DNA of 64,000 bases, taken from Actinomadura hallensis (GTDB lineage: Bacteria > Actinomycetota > Actinomycetes > Streptosporangiales > Streptosporangiaceae). The first letter of the stretch is position 1. Each line of letters begins with the position of its first letter. A program made the position numbers and the translations under genes. The notes under the pieces were generated by a model, which saw only the letters and a program-made list of their open reading frames with translations, was not told the DNA's origin and ran no database searches. The stretch lies in assembly GCF_006716765.1 (NCBI RefSeq), contig NZ_VFPO01000001.1, positions 558,001-622,000 of the forward strand. The letters are read 5' to 3'. Positions 44,089 through 50,978 of the stretch are shown here, one piece after another.

Positions 44089-44904
44089 ATGGCACCGGTG
44101 CGGGGCTACCTGTATCCCAGGACGGCGAGCGGCACCTCGTCACTGATCCCGAGTCCGCCCTGGTACTACTCCGGGGACCTGCTGACCGTGGAGTACCGGA
44201 CCGATCCGGCGCGCGTCGCGGAACTGCTCCCGGACCCCCTCGAACCCGCGTCCGAGGACCCCGGGGCGGTCGCGATCATCTGGGCCGACTGGCAGTCCTG
44301 CTCGGAGTCGGAGGAGGAGCTCCTCGACCCGGTGCGCTCCCAGTACAAGGAGTGCTTCGTCGTCGTGCGCTGCTCGTTCCAGGGGCGCACCTACAGCCGC
44401 TGCGTCTACATCTGGGTCGACAAGGACTTCGCCATGGTGCGGGGGATCCACCAGGGCTACCCGAAGAAGCTCGGGTCGATCCACCAGACCCGTCCCCACC
44501 CCTACGGGCGGGGCGCGCCGCGCCTCGGGCCCGGCGGCCGGTTCGGGGCGACGCTGGCCGCCGCCGACCGCCGCCTCGCCGAGGCCGTGGTCACCCTGCG
44601 GGAGCCGTCCGACACCAACGGGTTCGTCAACGGCCACCCGATGGCCCACCACCGCTACCTCCCGTCGATCGAGCTCGACGCGCCCCCGGCGCTCAACGAG
44701 CTGGTCGAGTCGGGCGCCGCGGGCTTCGAGGGCGGCCCCGCGTGGAAGGGCGACGCCGAGCTCCGGCTGTTCGACGCCCCGACCGAGGAACTGTCCCGCC
44801 TGGAGGTCGGCGAGGTGATCGGCGCCTACTACCGGCAGGTCGGGGTCGTCTGGAACGGCGGGACGCGCCTCTGGGACGGCACGGCGGACGGGACGGCCCG
44901 CTGA
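44089..44904 (+). CDS. Acetoacetate decarboxylase-like protein
   Basis: A 271-residue member of the acetoacetate decarboxylase superfamily. The Schiff-base lysine region is visible as HQGYPKKLGS with Lys126-Lys127, matching the adjacent lysine pair of true ADC, so a decarboxylase or aldolase-type reaction is likely. Other segments are VEYRTDPARVAELLPDPLEP and CVYIWVDKDFAMVRG. The ATG is chosen after GAAGGAGG. It is divergent from the GS-like ligase and precedes the MarR gene by 112 bp. I infer it decarboxylates an intermediate of the ring-cleavage branch; homologues of this type also include hydratases and dehydratase-aldolases. Confidence 0.87.
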   Translation: MAPVRGYLYPRTASGTSSLIPSPPWYYSGDLLTVEYRTDPARVAELLPDPLEPASEDPGAVAIIWADWQSCSESEEELLDPVRSQYKECFVVVRCSFQGRTYSRCVYIWVDKDFAMVRGIHQGYPKKLGSIHQTRPHPYGRGAPRLGPGGRFGATLAAADRRLAEAVVTLREPSDTNGFVNGHPMAHHRYLPSIELDAPPALNELVESGAAGFEGGPAWKGDAELRLFDAPTEELSRLEVGEVIGAYYRQVGVVWNGGTRLWDGTADGTAR

Positions 44905-45016
44905 AGGGGCCGGGCGGCTGGCTGAAGCGGTGGCGTGCGGCACCGGTAGATTCGTCTTCGCCCCCACCCGTCGGTACCGGGACGCGTGCCCGGTGCCGGG
45001 GCCCTGAGAGGACACC

Positions 45017-45589
45017 GTGACCGGCCACCACACACTGCGCGAGACCGAGCAGGCCGTCCAGCGCAAGCTCGGCGACGTCCCCCTGCGCCACGACGCGATG
45101 ATGGCGGTCTCCAACATCTACCGGGCCGCCGCCGCGATCCGGCAGCACTTCGAGAGCTCCGTGCTGCGCGAGGCCGACCTGACGTGGACGTCGTTCGTCG
45201 TCCTGTGGGTGGTGTGGATCTGGGGCGACATGGAGACCCGCCATGTCGCGGCGGAGGCCGGCATCTCCAAGGGCACCCTCACCGGCGTCGCCAAGACGCT
45301 GGAGGGGCGCGGGCTGATGGCGCGCGTGCCGCACGACACCGACGGCCGCCTGGTCGTGCTCCGGCTCACCGACAAGGGCCAGGAGCTGATGGAGCAGCTG
45401 TTCCCCCAGTTCAACGCCGAGGAGGCGTTCGTCGTCGAAGGGCTCGACCTGGAGCAGAACAGGGCCCTGGCGCAGCTCCTCGCCTCGATCGTGGAGCACC
45501 TGGAGGACGAGGGCGAGGCGCGCCGGGACGCCCTGCGCGGCGGCGCTCCGCCCCCGCCCCGCCGCTCGGGCCGCCGCGCCCGCGGCTGA
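45017..45589 (+). CDS. MarR-family transcriptional regulator
   Basis: A MarR protein of 190 residues. The winged helix reads HVAAEAGISKGTLTGVAKTLEGRGLMARVPHDTDGRLVVLRLTDKGQEL, with the wing Asp-x-Asp-Gly-Arg typical of the family. A basic, proline-rich tail (APPPPRRSGRRARG) is extra. GTG is the start. It is the only regulator gene in the 41-55.7 kb regulon, so it is the best candidate to bind the seven 22-bp elements and respond to the aromatic or amine substrate. It lies between the decarboxylase-like gene and the convergent ferredoxin-reductase gene. Confidence 0.9.
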   Translation: MTGHHTLRETEQAVQRKLGDVPLRHDAMMAVSNIYRAAAAIRQHFESSVLREADLTWTSFVVLWVVWIWGDMETRHVAAEAGISKGTLTGVAKTLEGRGLMARVPHDTDGRLVVLRLTDKGQELMEQLFPQFNAEEAFVVEGLDLEQNRALAQLLASIVEHLEDEGEARRDALRGGAPPPPRRSGRRARG

Positions 45590-45609
45590 CCCCGCCACCC
45601 CCGCCGGCA

Positions 45610-45634
45610 CCCCGGCGCCGGTCCGACGCCGGGG
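45610..45634. terminator. Possible terminator between convergent marR and reductase genes
   Basis: CCCCGGCG and CGCCGGGG form 8-bp arms with a 9-base loop in the 60-bp gap between converging genes; no T-run follows. Confidence 0.45.
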
Positions 45635-45649
45635 CACACGGCGTCGGCT

Positions 45650-46810
45650 TCAGGACGCCGGCACGCGGGCGTCGTCCAGGAGGAGTCCGCGGTAGTGGGC
45701 CTGGCGCCGGGCGGCGCCGAGCATCACCACGCCGACGAGCCTTCCGTCGCGGTGGTAGCCCACCACCGCCTCACCGCCGAGGTCGCCCTCCAGCACGCGG
45801 ACGTCGTCGCCGAGGCCGGGGGCGCCGAACGACTGCAACCGCAGGTCGTACTGGTCGCTCCAGAACGAGGGGAGCGGCATGAACGGCCCCGCGTCCTGCC
45901 CGAGCAGCGTCCGGGCGGCGTGCCTGGCGGTGTCGGTGGGCATGCTCCAGTGCTCCACCCGCCTCGGGACGTCGTCGTACCGGGGGTTCGGGAACCGGGC
46001 GACGTCCCCGACGGCCACGACCTCGGGACGTCCCTCGACGCGGAGGGCGCCGTCGCAAAGCACGCCGTCCGACAGGTCGAGCCCGTTGCCGTCCAGCCAC
46101 TCCACGCACGGGACCGACCCGACCGCCTCGACGACGACCTCGGCGGCCACCTGCGTCCCGTCCGACAGCTCGAGCCCGGTCCCGGTGAAACGGGCGACCG
46201 TGCGGCCCAGCAGGAACCGCACGCCCCGCCCCTCGTGGCGGCGGCGCAGCTCGGCGCCGAGCCGGGCGCCGAGCGGCCGCAGCATCGGCTGCTCCTCCGG
46301 CGCCACGACGGTGACGTCCGCGCCGAGCGTGCGGGCCGTCGCGGCGACCTCGCATCCGATGAAGCCGGCCCCGACCACGGCCGCCCGGACGCCGGGACGC
46401 AGGCGTTCGCGCAGCGCGGCGGCGTCGTCGAGGGTCCGCACGACGTGCCGGGACGGCCCCGTGCCCGGTGCGTCCAGCCGCCGGGGCCGCAGCCCGGTGG
46501 CGACGACGAGGCCGTCGTAGCGGATCTCCGTCCCGTCGGCCAGGTGCACGGTCCGCGCGGCGAGGTCGGCGCGGACCACGGGGGTCCCGAGGTGCCAGGC
46601 GACGTCGGCGACGCTGGGCCGCATCCGGAACGCCACCCGGTCGAGGGAGATCTCGGTGGCGAGGGCCTCCTTCGACAGGGGCGGCCGGTTGTAGGGAGGG
46701 TGCGGCTCGTCGCCGACGACGACGATCTCCCCGGTGTGGCCGGCGGCGCGCAGCTGCTCGGCGGCCCGCAGCCCGCCGAGCGACGCGCCGGCGACGACGA
46801 TCCGTCCCAT
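45650..46810 (-). CDS. NAD(P)H:ferredoxin reductase (P450 redox partner)
   Basis: FAD-dependent pyridine-nucleotide oxidoreductase of 386 residues of the putidaredoxin/rhodocoxin reductase type. It has IVVAGASLGGLRAAEQLR for FAD, PPYNRPPLSKEAL, AAVVGAGFIGCEVAATARTLGADVTVV for NAD(P), and VVAVGDVARFPNP near the flavin. The C-terminal reductase domain ends DARVPAS. It follows the ferredoxin gene by 13 bp and is the last gene of the hpaE-hpaD-FAH-ferredoxin-reductase operon. It should pass electrons from NAD(P)H to the ferredoxin and so to the P450 at 41-42.5 kb. Confidence 0.93.
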   Translation of the reverse strand: MGRIVVAGASLGGLRAAEQLRAAGHTGEIVVVGDEPHPPYNRPPLSKEALATEISLDRVAFRMRPSVADVAWHLGTPVVRADLAARTVHLADGTEIRYDGLVVATGLRPRRLDAPGTGPSRHVVRTLDDAAALRERLRPGVRAAVVGAGFIGCEVAATARTLGADVTVVAPEEQPMLRPLGARLGAELRRRHEGRGVRFLLGRTVARFTGTGLELSDGTQVAAEVVVEAVGSVPCVEWLDGNGLDLSDGVLCDGALRVEGRPEVVAVGDVARFPNPRYDDVPRRVEHWSMPTDTARHAARTLLGQDAGPFMPLPSFWSDQYDLRLQSFGAPGLGDDVRVLEGDLGGEAVVGYHRDGRLVGVVMLGAARRQAHYRGLLLDDARVPAS

Positions 46811-46823
46811 CGCCGGTCCTCCC

Positions 46824-47012
46824 CTAGTCCACGATGGTGATGGCCTGGAGCGGGCAGACGTCGGCCGCCTCCTCCACCGCGTCGCGGAGGGAGTCGTCCG
46901 GCTCGCTCTCGTACTCCAGGTGCCCCTCGTCGTTGATCCGGAAGACCTCGGGGGCGGAGAAGACGCACTGCCCGTGGTCCTGGCAGACGTCCATGTCGAC
47001 GATGACCTTCAT
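46824..47012 (-). CDS. Small P450-type ferredoxin with His in the cluster motif
   Basis: A 62-residue ferredoxin. Cluster ligands are Cys10, Cys16 and Cys53 (CQDHGQC and CPLQAI); the fourth position of a 4Fe-4S motif is His13, so a 3Fe-4S or His-ligated 4Fe-4S cluster is expected, as described for actinobacterial P450-linked ferredoxins. A GAGGAGG site lies 6 bp before the ATG. It lies 4 bp after the FAH gene and just before the reductase gene. Confidence 0.94.
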   Translation of the reverse strand: MKVIVDMDVCQDHGQCVFSAPEVFRINDEGHLEYESEPDDSLRDAVEEAADVCPLQAITIVD

Positions 47013-47016
47013 GTCA

Positions 47017-47862
47017 CTACCTCCTCGGGGCGCGGACGCCGCGGAATTCCCAGTCACCGCCCAGGGCGGTGGAGACGACCTCTTCGGACTCGGTGGGCTG
47101 CGCCCCGACGTCGTCCCGGATCGGGACGGGCCCGGCGACGATGTGGTTGCGCAGCCGTCCCAGGCCTTCGGCCTCGACCTCGACCACGTCCCCCGGCCGC
47201 ACGGGACGCGAGTTGGCGGGGGTGCCCGACAGCAGCACGTCGCCCGGGTACAGGGTGATCGTGCGGGCGATGTCGGCGACGAGGTAGTGCATGTCCCACT
47301 CCATCTCGTCGGTGCTGCCGTCCTGGACCAGCTCGCCGTTGACGTAGGTCCGCAGGTACTTGCCGCGGAAGTCCCAGTCGGTGACGAGGCCGGGCCCAAG
47401 GGGGCAGAGCGTGTCGGAGCCCTTGACCCGGAGCATCGAGCCCGCGTCGGTGTCGCGGAAGTCGTGCAGGCCGTAGTCGTTGGCGACGGTGTAGCCGGCG
47501 ATGTACGCGCCCGCGTCGGCGGGCGCGATGTTGCGGCAGGTCCTGCCGATGACGATCGCGATCTCGCCCTCGTAGTTGAGGTACCGGCACCGTTCCGGGC
47601 GGACGACCGCGCCTCCGTGGGCGTTGAGCGCCGAGGTCGGCTTGTGGAAGTAGGTCGGCGCCGGGGGAAGCGTGGTCTGGAACTCCTCCACCCGGCTGCG
47701 GTGGTTGAGGTGCACCGCGATCACCTTGGTCGGCCGGCACGGCGGGAGATGGACGGCCTCGTCGGCGCGCACGCGGCGGCCGTCGGCGGAGACCAGGTCG
47801 TCGCCCTCGCGGACGACCTGGACCTCGGCGCCGTCCAGGAGGATTCTGCGGTACTCGGGCAT
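47017..47862 (-). CDS. Fumarylacetoacetate hydrolase family protein (HpaG-like isomerase/decarboxylase)
   Basis: A 281-residue FAH-fold enzyme. The metal site is clear: NYEGEIAIVIG (Glu-x-Glu), NDYGLHDFRD (Asp) and the lysine in RVKGSDTLCPLGP. PPAPTYFHKPTSALNAHGG and LYPGDVLLSGTPANSRPVRPGDVVEVE are family hallmarks. Next to hpaD and hpaE it should isomerise and/or decarboxylate the homoprotocatechuate ring-fission product, as HpaG does. HpaG of E. coli has two FAH modules; this has one, so it may need a partner, possibly the decarboxylase-like protein at 44.1 kb. It starts one base inside the hpaD stop (TGATG). Confidence 0.92.
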   Translation of the reverse strand: MPEYRRILLDGAEVQVVREGDDLVSADGRRVRADEAVHLPPCRPTKVIAVHLNHRSRVEEFQTTLPPAPTYFHKPTSALNAHGGAVVRPERCRYLNYEGEIAIVIGRTCRNIAPADAGAYIAGYTVANDYGLHDFRDTDAGSMLRVKGSDTLCPLGPGLVTDWDFRGKYLRTYVNGELVQDGSTDEMEWDMHYLVADIARTITLYPGDVLLSGTPANSRPVRPGDVVEVEAEGLGRLRNHIVAGPVPIRDDVGAQPTESEEVVSTALGGDWEFRGVRAPRR

Positions 47863-48767
47863 CAGGAGGTCCATCCGTTCTCGGGTCGGTCGAACCAGAT
47901 GTGCACCTGGCCGGTGCCGACGGAGTTCTCGTACTCGCTGTAGAGGCGGCCTGGGGCGACGCAGGCGCGCTCGCCCAGGGCGCCGATCATCATCAGGTAG
48001 TGGCCGAACCGCGCCTCCGGCTTGAACTCCAGGAACTCCGGCATCGTGTCGAGGACGCGGGCGTGGTCCCCGCGGGTGAGCCACGCGATCCGCTCCTCGT
48101 CGGCGGCGCGCGCCTCGGGGGTGAAGATGTGCGACGGGTCGGCCGCCTCGTGGTCGCGGATCTGGCGCAGCGGCCAGAACGTGTGCGACATGGCGCCCGA
48201 GGCGATGAGCAGGACGCGCCGGTCGGTGGCGGCGATCGCGTCGCCGAGCGCCCGGCCGAGCCGCAGGAAGTCCTCGGTATCGGCGGTCTGGCACACGCCG
48301 ATCGACATCCACCGCTTGCCCGGCTCGCCCAGGTACGGATCGCCGCGCACCCCGAGGTAGGTCCACAGGTTGACGGTGGCGTAGTGGATCGGCAGGTACG
48401 GGTCGTCGATGGCGGTGATCCAGGTGCCGTGCGCGTCGGCGCGGTCGGCCACGGCCCTCGCCAGCTCGGGGTCTCCGGGGAAGTCGTAGGGCATGCGGCA
48501 CATGCCGCGCGGCAGCTCCTCGGAGGTGAACAGCCCGGCGCGGCGGTCGTGGGCGGTGACGACGAACTCGACCGTGGTGGCCCAGTGGGAGTCGAGGACG
48601 ACGACGGTGTCGTAGTCGTCCACCCGGTCGAACACGTCGGACCGCAGCCGCCGCAGCCCGTCGACGAGGGTGAAGTCCTCGCCGCCGTTCAGCTCGCGGC
48701 GGACGGCCTCCGGCAGGACGATCGTGGGGACGTGGGCGAGGAGCCCGGCGCCGACTACTTCTCCCAT
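47862..48767 (-). CDS. hpaD: 3,4-dihydroxyphenylacetate 2,3-dioxygenase (class III extradiol, LigB-type)
   Basis: Ring-cleaving dioxygenase of 301 residues. It tracks the E. coli HpcB/HpaD pattern along its length: LLAHVPTIVLPE with metal-ligand His12, VVVLDSHWATT (His), FTSEELPRGMCRMPYDFPGDPEL, LIASGAMSHTF (His near the active site), TMPEFLEF and SVGTGQVH. This places it with homoprotocatechuate 2,3-dioxygenase rather than with protocatechuate or catechol enzymes, though related amine-bearing catechols cannot be ruled out. The ATG overlaps the end of the dehydrogenase gene by 13 bp. It is cotranscribed with the hpaE-like and HpaG-like genes. Confidence 0.92.
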   Translation of the reverse strand: MGEVVGAGLLAHVPTIVLPEAVRRELNGGEDFTLVDGLRRLRSDVFDRVDDYDTVVVLDSHWATTVEFVVTAHDRRAGLFTSEELPRGMCRMPYDFPGDPELARAVADRADAHGTWITAIDDPYLPIHYATVNLWTYLGVRGDPYLGEPGKRWMSIGVCQTADTEDFLRLGRALGDAIAATDRRVLLIASGAMSHTFWPLRQIRDHEAADPSHIFTPEARAADEERIAWLTRGDHARVLDTMPEFLEFKPEARFGHYLMMIGALGERACVAPGRLYSEYENSVGTGQVHIWFDRPENGWTS

Positions 48768-50203
48768 GGGGCAGTCACCGTGTTCTTCAGATCGCAGTAG
48801 AAGTCGAAGCTCCAGTCGCCGCCCTCGCGCCCGACGCCGGACTCGCGGGAGCCGCCGAACGGCGCCCGCAGGTCGCGGACGAAGAAGCAGTTGACCCACA
48901 CCGTCCCGGCGACGAGGCGTCCGCTGACGCGGGCGGCGCGCTCGGGGTCGCCGGTGGCGACGGTGGCGGCGAGGCCGTAGCGGGTGGCGTTGGCCATCGC
49001 GACGGCCTGCTCCTCGGTCGTGAACGTCTGGAGGGTCAGGACGGGCCCGAAGACCTCCTCGGCGAGGATCTCGGCGCCCTCGGGGACGTCGGTGAAAAGC
49101 GTGGGCCGGTAGTAGAGGCCGCCGAGGTCGGTGTTGGGGCCGCCGCCCGCCAGGGTCCGCGCGCCCGCGGCGGCGGCGCGGCGGACGAAGCCGTCGACGC
49201 GCTCGAAGTGGCGGCGGTGGATCTGCGGGCCGATGTCGGTGGCCTCGTCGCGGGGGTCGCCCTGGACGAGCCGTCCCACCCGGTCGAGGAGGCGCTCGGT
49301 GAACTCCGCGGCGACGGAGGCGTCCACCAGCAGCCGTGTCGCGGCCAGGCAGACCTGCCCGGCGTTGTCGTACTGCTCGACGGCCAGGTCGGCGGCGAGG
49401 TCGAGGTCGGCGTCGGCGAACACCAGCAGCGGCGACTTGCCGCCGAGCTCCAGCGACAGCGGGGTGAGGTTGGGCGCCGCGGCGGCGGCGATGGACCGCG
49501 CCGTGGGCACCGAGCCGGTGAAGCTGATCCTGCGCACGTCGGGGTGCGCGACGAGGGGCGCGCCGACCTCCTCGCCGTAGCCCTGCACGACGTTGAGGAC
49601 GCCGTCGGGCAGCCCGGCCTCGGCGGCGATGTCGGCGAGCAGGGACGCGGTGAGCGGCGACCACTCGGCGGGCTTGAGCACCACGGTGTTCCCGGCGGCG
49701 AGCGCGGGGGCGACCTTCCAGGTGGCGAGCATCAGCGGCGCGTTCCACGGGGTGATCAGCGCGCAGACCCCGGCGGGGTCCCAGCTGACGTGGTTGCGGT
49801 GGCCGCGCGTCTCGAAGTCCTCGTGGCCGAGCCGCAGCAGCCAGTCGGCGAAGAAGCGGAAGTTGTGCGCCACGCGCGGCATGACCCCGCGCCTGTGGGA
49901 CCGGATGAGCGCCCCGTTGTCGGCCGTCTCCACCTGCGCGAGCTCTTCGAGGCGCTTGTCGACGCCGTCGGCGATCGCGTGCAGGATCCGCGCCCGCTCC
50001 TCGCGGCTCGTCCGGGACCAGGCGGGGAACGCGCGCGCGGCGGCGGTCACGGCGGCCTCGGCCTCGGCGGCCCCGCCGCGCGCGACCTCGGCGACCGGCC
50101 GTTCGTCGATGGGGGAGAGGTCGGTGAAGGCTGCGGCCGACCCGACCCGTTCCCCGCCGATCCAGTGGTCGGTGTCGACGGTGACGCCCGCGACCTTGGC
50201 CAT
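48755..50203 (-). CDS. hpaE: 5-carboxymethyl-2-hydroxymuconate semialdehyde dehydrogenase (HpaE-like)
   Basis: Aldehyde dehydrogenase of 482 residues that should oxidise the semialdehyde formed by HpaD. ITPWNAPLMLATWKVAPALAAGNTVVLKP, LSLELGGKSPLLVF with catalytic Glu and NAGQVCLAATRLLV with catalytic Cys are intact. The C-terminus RDLRAPFGGSRESGVGREGGDWSFDFYCDLKN is the pattern of HpaE/XylG-type muconic semialdehyde dehydrogenases. It is the first gene of its operon, transcribed from the promoter with operator C. Confidence 0.94.
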   Translation of the reverse strand: MAKVAGVTVDTDHWIGGERVGSAAAFTDLSPIDERPVAEVARGGAAEAEAAVTAAARAFPAWSRTSREERARILHAIADGVDKRLEELAQVETADNGALIRSHRRGVMPRVAHNFRFFADWLLRLGHEDFETRGHRNHVSWDPAGVCALITPWNAPLMLATWKVAPALAAGNTVVLKPAEWSPLTASLLADIAAEAGLPDGVLNVVQGYGEEVGAPLVAHPDVRRISFTGSVPTARSIAAAAAPNLTPLSLELGGKSPLLVFADADLDLAADLAVEQYDNAGQVCLAATRLLVDASVAAEFTERLLDRVGRLVQGDPRDEATDIGPQIHRRHFERVDGFVRRAAAAGARTLAGGGPNTDLGGLYYRPTLFTDVPEGAEILAEEVFGPVLTLQTFTTEEQAVAMANATRYGLAATVATGDPERAARVSGRLVAGTVWVNCFFVRDLRAPFGGSRESGVGREGGDWSFDFYCDLKNTVTAPWEK

Positions 50204-50217
50204 AGCGGCACCTCCAG

Positions 50218-50263
50218 TTCGTTTGGTCCCAAATAAATTAGGGGAACGGTCCCGCGGGGTCAA
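50218..50263 (-). promoter_or_regulatory. Promoter and operator C of the hpaE-hpaD operon
   Basis: On the minus strand TTGACC (50258-50263), 17 bp and TAATTT (50235-50240) form a promoter. The shared 22-bp element at 50218-50239 (core TTTG-GTCC-CAAA) covers its -10 and the start region and lies 15 bp before the dehydrogenase start. Confidence 0.78.
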
Positions 50264-50280
50264 CCGCGCGCGGGGGCGCC

Positions 50281-50309
50281 TTGACAGTTCATTTGAGCCC
50301 GAACATTCT
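50281..50309 (+). promoter_or_regulatory. Promoter and operator D of the LLM-puuC-puuD operon
   Basis: A consensus -35 TTGACA (50281-50286) and CATTCT (50304-50309) are 17 bp apart. The shared element at 50288-50309 (core TTTG-AGCC-CGAA) fills the spacer and contains the -10, so a bound repressor would block RNA polymerase. Confidence 0.8.
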
Positions 50310-50347
50310 GGGGCCTCCGGGAGAGACGACGACCTGAAGGGGGCGGC

Positions 50348-50965
50348 GTGCGCAGTCCGCGTTTCGTGCTCGTGCTCAGCGAGAACTGGACCCTGACCGC
50401 GGGCCGGGACCTCCCGGCCCTGGTCCGCTGGGCGCGGGAGGCCGAGGACGCCGGCTTCGACGCCGTCATGGTCAGCGAGCACATCGTCCTCGGCCCCGAC
50501 GCCGGGGCCCGCGGCGTCATGGGCAACCCGCGCGAGTACGCGCTGCCGGGCAACCAGGACCCCTCCACGCCGTGGCCGTCCTCGCTCATGCTGCTCGCGT
50601 CGATCGCCTCGGTGACCAGCCGCATCCGGCCGGCCGCGGCGGCGGTGCTCGCCCCGCTGCGGCACCCCCTCGCCCTCGCCCGCGACCTCGGGACGCTCGA
50701 CCTGCTCTCCGAGGGGCGCCTGGTGGTCCAGCCCACGGTGACCTGGAGCCGGGACGAGTACGCCGCGCTCGGCGTCCCCTTCGAGAAGCGGGGCGACCTG
50801 CTGGACGAGCACCTGGAGATCTGGAGCCTGCTCTGGCGCGGGTCTCCCGTCTCCTACCGGGGCCGCCACTACAGCTTCGAGGACGTGTACTGGTTCATCG
50901 ACGACCCGGACGGAGTCGGTGCCTTCTGCCGCGAGGTCGTCAAGCGCACCGACGCCCTGCTCTGA
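50348..50965 (+). CDS. Shortened luciferase-like (LLM) flavin-dependent oxidoreductase
   Basis: An F420/FMN-type luciferase-like protein of 205 residues. The N-terminal two-thirds of the barrel is normal: FVLVLSENWTLTAGRDLPALVRWAREAEDAGFDAVMVSEHI, RHPLALARDLGTLDLLSEGRL and HLEIWSLLWRG. After GRHYSFEDVY it passes directly into the final helix (DDPDGVGAFCREVVKRTDALL), whereas relatives have about 80-100 more residues between these points. This looks like an in-frame internal deletion; the strand and cofactor-phosphate region should be missing. It may be inactive or a reduced form. GTG start with GAAGGGGG. It is the first gene of the operon with puuC and puuD. Confidence 0.82.
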   Translation: MRSPRFVLVLSENWTLTAGRDLPALVRWAREAEDAGFDAVMVSEHIVLGPDAGARGVMGNPREYALPGNQDPSTPWPSSLMLLASIASVTSRIRPAAAAVLAPLRHPLALARDLGTLDLLSEGRLVVQPTVTWSRDEYAALGVPFEKRGDLLDEHLEIWSLLWRGSPVSYRGRHYSFEDVYWFIDDPDGVGAFCREVVKRTDALL

Positions 50966-50978
50966 GAAGGGGGAGACC

